The notes beneath the pieces were generated by a model, which saw only the letters and a list, made by a program, of their open reading frames with translations, was not told the origin of the DNA and ran no database searches. From Gemmatimonadota bacterium (GTDB lineage: Bacteria > Gemmatimonadota > Gemmatimonadetes > Palauibacterales > Palauibacteraceae), in assembly GCA_023554435.1 (NCBI GenBank), contig JAMJQV010000091.1:1-8703 (forward strand): a DNA stretch of 8,703 nucleotides, given 5' to 3'. A program made the position numbers and the translations under genes. Below, one piece after another: positions 6,120 to 8,703 of this stretch. The number at the start of each line of letters is the position of its first letter. Positions within the stretch are counted from its first letter, which is position 1.

Positions 6120-6974
6120 TCAGCCCGAGCCGAGGCGAAAGCTGTCGATTGCCGCCTGCCGCATCTCCCGGGTCACACTCCGCCTGTCGGGCAGCAGGCC
6201 GAGCCACCGTTCGAGGCTCAGAACGGCCTGGTTCACGAGCATCGAGAGGCCATCGATCGCCGGGATGCCGCGGGCGACGGCGTGGCGTGTCCATTCCGTG
6301 CCCCCCGGCCCGTACACGAGGTCAAAGGCGCAGCCAAATCGGTCCGACTGCAGCGCAAGCGGCAGCGGGTCTCCCTGCGCGAGGCCCAGGCTGGTGGCAT
6401 TCACGACAACGTCCCACACGCCCGACGAGACATCGAGTGGCGATGCGACGCTCGCGACCCGCTCGATGCCAAGGTGCGAAACGAGGGCCTCGGCTCGACT
6501 GACCGTCCGGTTGCACACGACCAGCTGCCCGACTCCGGCCTCTGAACATGCGAGCGCCACGGCCCGGGCTGCTCCGCCCGCACCCAGAATGAGAACCGAG
6601 GCCCCCTCGAGCCTCAACTCGGTCAGGTCGGTCGTGGCGGCAAGGAAGCCCTCCACGTCGGTATTGTCTCCAACGAGCCGTCCCGCAGAGTCGAGCCAGA
6701 AGCAATTACACGCTCCGGTCCGATCCACGGTACCCGAAGAGACCTGGAGGTGACTCGCGGCCAGGCCTTTGTGCGGCACCGTGACGCTACCGCCACCCGA
6801 GGCGCCCAGCTCGATCATCCAGCGGCGGAGCGCCATGGAATCGTCCCTCGGGACACGGTGCGCCTGATAGACTGCCGGGATCTGCAGGTAGGCGAACGCT
6901 GCCCTGTACAGCCGGGGCGAGAGCGAGTGTGTCACGGGGTCGCCCAGCAACCCGTACCGGCCCATATCGCTCAT
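6120..6974 (-). CDS. aroE: Shikimate dehydrogenase (NADP-type)
   Basis: Reduces 3-dehydroshikimate to shikimate in aromatic amino acid synthesis. The 284-residue product has the substrate site SLSP (Ser17 and Ser19), SVTVPHK with catalytic Lys69, GACN with Asn90, DNTDVEGF with Asp106, the Rossmann loop GAGGAARA (131-138), NRTVSR (155-160) typical of NADP binding, NATSLGL, and Gln249 in MLVNQA. One small departure is Ser63 where most family members have Asn (NVT-x-P). I chose ATG 6974, which overlaps the upstream phosphatase stop as ATGA and so implies translational coupling. A second ATG three codons later is possible, and a longer reading from 7013 adds residues without homology. Confidence 0.96.
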   Translation of the reverse strand: MSDMGRYGLLGDPVTHSLSPRLYRAAFAYLQIPAVYQAHRVPRDDSMALRRWMIELGASGGGSVTVPHKGLAASHLQVSSGTVDRTGACNCFWLDSAGRLVGDNTDVEGFLAATTDLTELRLEGASVLILGAGGAARAVALACSEAGVGQLVVCNRTVSRAEALVSHLGIERVASVASPLDVSSGVWDVVVNATSLGLAQGDPLPLALQSDRFGCAFDLVYGPGGTEWTRHAVARGIPAIDGLSMLVNQAVLSLERWLGLLPDRRSVTREMRQAAIDSFRLGSG

Positions 6975-7435
6975 TCGAACTCGGCCAACCGGTCGAGGAC
7001 ATGTTCGACGCATTCACCCAGAAGGCGAGCCACCTCCTCGTACTCCTCCTCGCCTCCCCCGAACGGATCGGAGACCGGGTCGCCGTGCCGGTCGTGATCA
7101 GCCGGAAGGAGGTCGGTAAGGAGCGCTACGTTGAGTTCACGTCCCAGCTCCGTGCGTAGCGCCCCGAGTTGGCCGGGGGTCATAGTCAGTACCAGGTCAG
7201 CGTCCGCGAGCGCCGCCAGTTCCAGCCTCCGCGATCGGTGTTCCGTCAGGTCCGCGCCCCGGCGCGCTGCCGCGTCCACGGACAGGGGGGACGCAGGCGT
7301 TCCGTCGGTCGCGTAGATCCCCGCCGAAGACACGTTGACGTCGATGTTTCTGCGCTCGGCCTCGACTCGTGTGAGGGCCTCCGCGAGCGGACTGCGGCAC
7401 GTGTTGCCGGTACACACGAACAGGACGGTTCTCAC
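6971..7435 (-). CDS. Low-molecular-weight phosphatase, YwlE-type (possible protein-arginine phosphatase)
   Basis: A 154-residue enzyme of the low-molecular-weight protein tyrosine phosphatase family, which forms a phosphocysteine intermediate. The P-loop CTGNTCRSP supplies nucleophile Cys8 and Arg14 near the N-terminus, and SDPFGG near residue 122 supplies the general acid Asp123. The loop has Thr12 where classical tyrosine phosphatases have a bulky Ile (CxGNICRS). In Bacillus YwlE a Thr at this point favours phosphoarginine, so arginine phosphatase activity is plausible but unproven; no McsB-type arginine kinase gene is in view. I chose GTG 7435, which overlaps the tsaC stop as GTGA and has AAGGG 9 nt upstream, over ATG 7456. 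It sits between tsaC and aroE. Bacillus also keeps ywlC and ywlE close together. Confidence 0.93.
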   Translation of the reverse strand: MRTVLFVCTGNTCRSPLAEALTRVEAERRNIDVNVSSAGIYATDGTPASPLSVDAAARRGADLTEHRSRRLELAALADADLVLTMTPGQLGALRTELGRELNVALLTDLLPADHDRHGDPVSDPFGGGEEEYEEVARLLGECVEHVLDRLAEFE

Positions 7436-8079
7436 GAACCGGCACCCTTCAGGCATCTCTGAATCGCGTCAGCCGGTACGGCTCCCTCTCGCAAGACCTC
7501 CGGGACCTTCCCTAGAAACGACACCAGGGTCGAGGGCGGCGGACCGGGAAGAGTTTCGGCATCGAGGAAGAGCACGGGCGCCTCCACATCCGGCATCCGG
7601 TCCAGGCACTCGCGGGATTGCCGGGAAGTAACCGCCGCCGACTCGCCGGCGAGATTCAGACTCGTTGAGCCGATAGGCGCACCCCAGGCCTTCAGAACCG
7701 TGCGGATCACCGGGTGGCCCTCGACCCTCACAGCGGTCCCCCGCCCGGTGCCATCCTCCAGCACGAGAGTCAGGGAGCCCGGCCAGAAACCGAGGGCGAG
7801 CCGCCTTGCCTCCACGGGCCACAGGAGTTCAGGAAAGGCAGCCTCGAGCGTCTCCATGTCCGCGGCGATGCGGATGAGCGGCGCGGCATCGAGGCTCCTG
7901 CCTTTCAGCCTGGCGACCTGGAGATCCACCTCCGGCAGGGCCGCGCCTCCGATTCCATACACGGTGTCCGTGGGATGAGCGAGAACTCCCCCGTCCTCCA
8001 ACACATCGACGGCCCATTGCACGGCCCGCTCCATGCTCGCGGTCTCCGGTGAGACCGCGACCGACTCATAGCGGGTCAC
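7432..8079 (-). CDS. tsaC: L-threonylcarbamoyladenylate synthase (TsaC/YwlC/Sua5 family)
   Basis: Makes threonylcarbamoyl-AMP from threonine, bicarbonate and ATP, the first step of the t6A modification at position 37 of ANN-decoding tRNAs. The 215-residue product is a YrdC domain alone, lacking the C-terminal Sua5 domain. Visible motifs are AHPTDTVYGIG (34-44), RLKGRSLDAAPLIRIA (57-72) with the conserved Lys and Arg, FWPGSLTLVL (98-107), VRVEGHPV (117-124), GSTSLNLAGE (137-146), STLVSF (183-188) and LREGAV (196-201). I chose the GTG at 8079 because GGAGG lies 8 nt upstream; the gene then overlaps ispD by 14 nt. Partner genes tsaB, tsaD and tsaE are not in the window. An alternative ATG at 8034 would remove residues before the fold and has no comparable ribosome site. 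Confidence 0.93.
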   Translation of the reverse strand: MTRYESVAVSPETASMERAVQWAVDVLEDGGVLAHPTDTVYGIGGAALPEVDLQVARLKGRSLDAAPLIRIAADMETLEAAFPELLWPVEARRLALGFWPGSLTLVLEDGTGRGTAVRVEGHPVIRTVLKAWGAPIGSTSLNLAGESAAVTSRQSRECLDRMPDVEAPVLFLDAETLPGPPPSTLVSFLGKVPEVLREGAVPADAIQRCLKGAGS

Positions 8080-8703
8080 CGGTGTCGCCTCCGGATCGAG
8101 GAATGGCCACTCTGCCCGAGGCCACCAGCCACTCGGCCAGGGCCAAATCGGCCCGAGTCGTGATCTTCAGATTCCAGGGATCTCCTTCAACCGCCGCGAC
8201 AGGGTGCCCCTGCGCTTCACACAGGGCCACGTCGTCCGGCGCGTCTCTGCCCTTCTCTGCCGCCTGCGTGTGAAGGTCGCGAATCAGTCCAGCCTCGAAG
8301 GCCTGCGGGGTCTGGGCGCGCCCGAGCCGCGACCGATCTGGTGTGTCCACGACCCGCCCGCTCTCCACTCGTTTGATCGTGTCAGAAACTGGAACCACCG
8401 GTAGCGCCGCACCGACCTGGGAGGCTGCGGTGAGAACTCGATCGGTCACCCCGCTCGTCAGGAATGGGCGTGCCGCATCGTGGATCAGAATCAAGGCGGC
8501 ACGAGAATCAACCGAAAGGACACCCGCGCCGGCGCTCGCACGGCGGGACTCCCCTCCCTTGCAGCACCGCACGGACTCCCCCTTCAGCCACGGCGGCGGT
8601 TCCGCGGCCGCCGCAGCCGGGAGCACGACCACGATCTCACCAATAGCCGGATGCGCCTCGAAGCTCCGGATGCTCCACAGGAGTAGAGGGATCCCACCGA
8701 GTG
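8066..8703 (-). CDS. ispD: 2-C-methyl-D-erythritol 4-phosphate cytidylyltransferase, 5' end beyond the window
   Basis: Joins CTP and 2-C-methyl-D-erythritol 4-phosphate to make CDP-ME in the non-mevalonate isoprenoid pathway. The open frame runs from the window edge to TGA at 8066, giving 211 residues. It begins within the family motif LGGIPLLLWSIRSFEAHP, so the CTP-binding loop GxGxRxG and its downstream Lys, a few tens of residues, lie outside. Seen here are EIVVVLP, HDAARPF with the metal-binding Asp, PVSDTIKRV, AQTPQAF, APDDVALCEAQGHPV and GDPWNLKITTRADLALAE, all in the expected order. Reading only from an internal GTG at 8632 would lose family sequence and is not a real start. There is no IspF domain; the frame stops 14 nt inside tsaC. 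It is the first visible gene of the right-hand operon. Confidence 0.95.
   Translation of the reverse strand, partial: LGGIPLLLWSIRSFEAHPAIGEIVVVLPAAAAAEPPPWLKGESVRCCKGGESRRASAGAGVLSVDSRAALILIHDAARPFLTSGVTDRVLTAASQVGAALPVVPVSDTIKRVESGRVVDTPDRSRLGRAQTPQAFEAGLIRDLHTQAAEKGRDAPDDVALCEAQGHPVAAVEGDPWNLKITTRADLALAEWLVASGRVAIPRSGGDTGDPL
8088..8092 (-). promoter_or_regulatory. Ribosome binding site deciding the tsaC GTG start
   Basis: GGAGG on the minus strand lies within the end of ispD, 8 nt upstream of GTG 8079. It supports the 215-residue TsaC and a 14-nt overlap with ispD. Confidence 0.75.

Overview
The window is a dense, high-GC bacterial chromosomal segment with no intergenic gap longer than about 110 bases. 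Nine of its ten genes are on the minus strand, so the natural reading order runs from right to left. The content is housekeeping metabolism. There are no mobile elements, CRISPR arrays, tRNAs, rRNAs or signs of phage. GC-rich codon use, GTG starts with clear Shine-Dalgarno sequences and classic bacterial families point to a free-living high-GC bacterium. I would guess a Gemmatimonadota-like or related lineage, but the phylum cannot be fixed from this sequence alone.

Right part (8703 down to about 5341, minus strand): ispD (5' end outside the window), tsaC/ywlC, a low-molecular-weight phosphatase of the YwlE type, aroE and comF. These genes overlap or nearly abut (14-nt overlap, 4-nt GTGA overlap, 4-nt ATGA overlap, 17-nt gap), as in one translationally coupled operon. 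They cover isoprenoid precursor synthesis, the first step of tRNA t6A modification, a phosphatase with an arginine-phosphatase-like P-loop, the shikimate pathway, and a ComF phosphoribosyltransferase-like protein.

Middle part (5249 down to 2257, minus strand): gap, pgk and tpiA, the lower-glycolysis cluster, tightly spaced (14 nt and 6 nt). They are separated from comF by 91 nt that hold a strong hairpin. After tpiA comes a predicted promoter, then a perfect hairpin with a T6 tract, then secG (2145 down to 1744). The promoter would start transcription almost exactly at the base of the hairpin, an unusual leader for secG.

Left part: a plus-strand gene (1130-1732) encodes an RNase HI-like protein in which two of the four canonical catalytic carboxylates appear replaced. 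It converges on secG through a shared 10-bp perfect hairpin, and diverges from carA (1086 down to 1, 3' end outside the window) across only 43 nt. carA encodes the glutaminase subunit of carbamoyl-phosphate synthetase.

I found no clearly undescribed multi-gene system. The most interesting items are the active-site-substituted RNase H homologue, the promoter-hairpin-RBS arrangement before secG, and the pairing of tsaC with a YwlE-type phosphatase.
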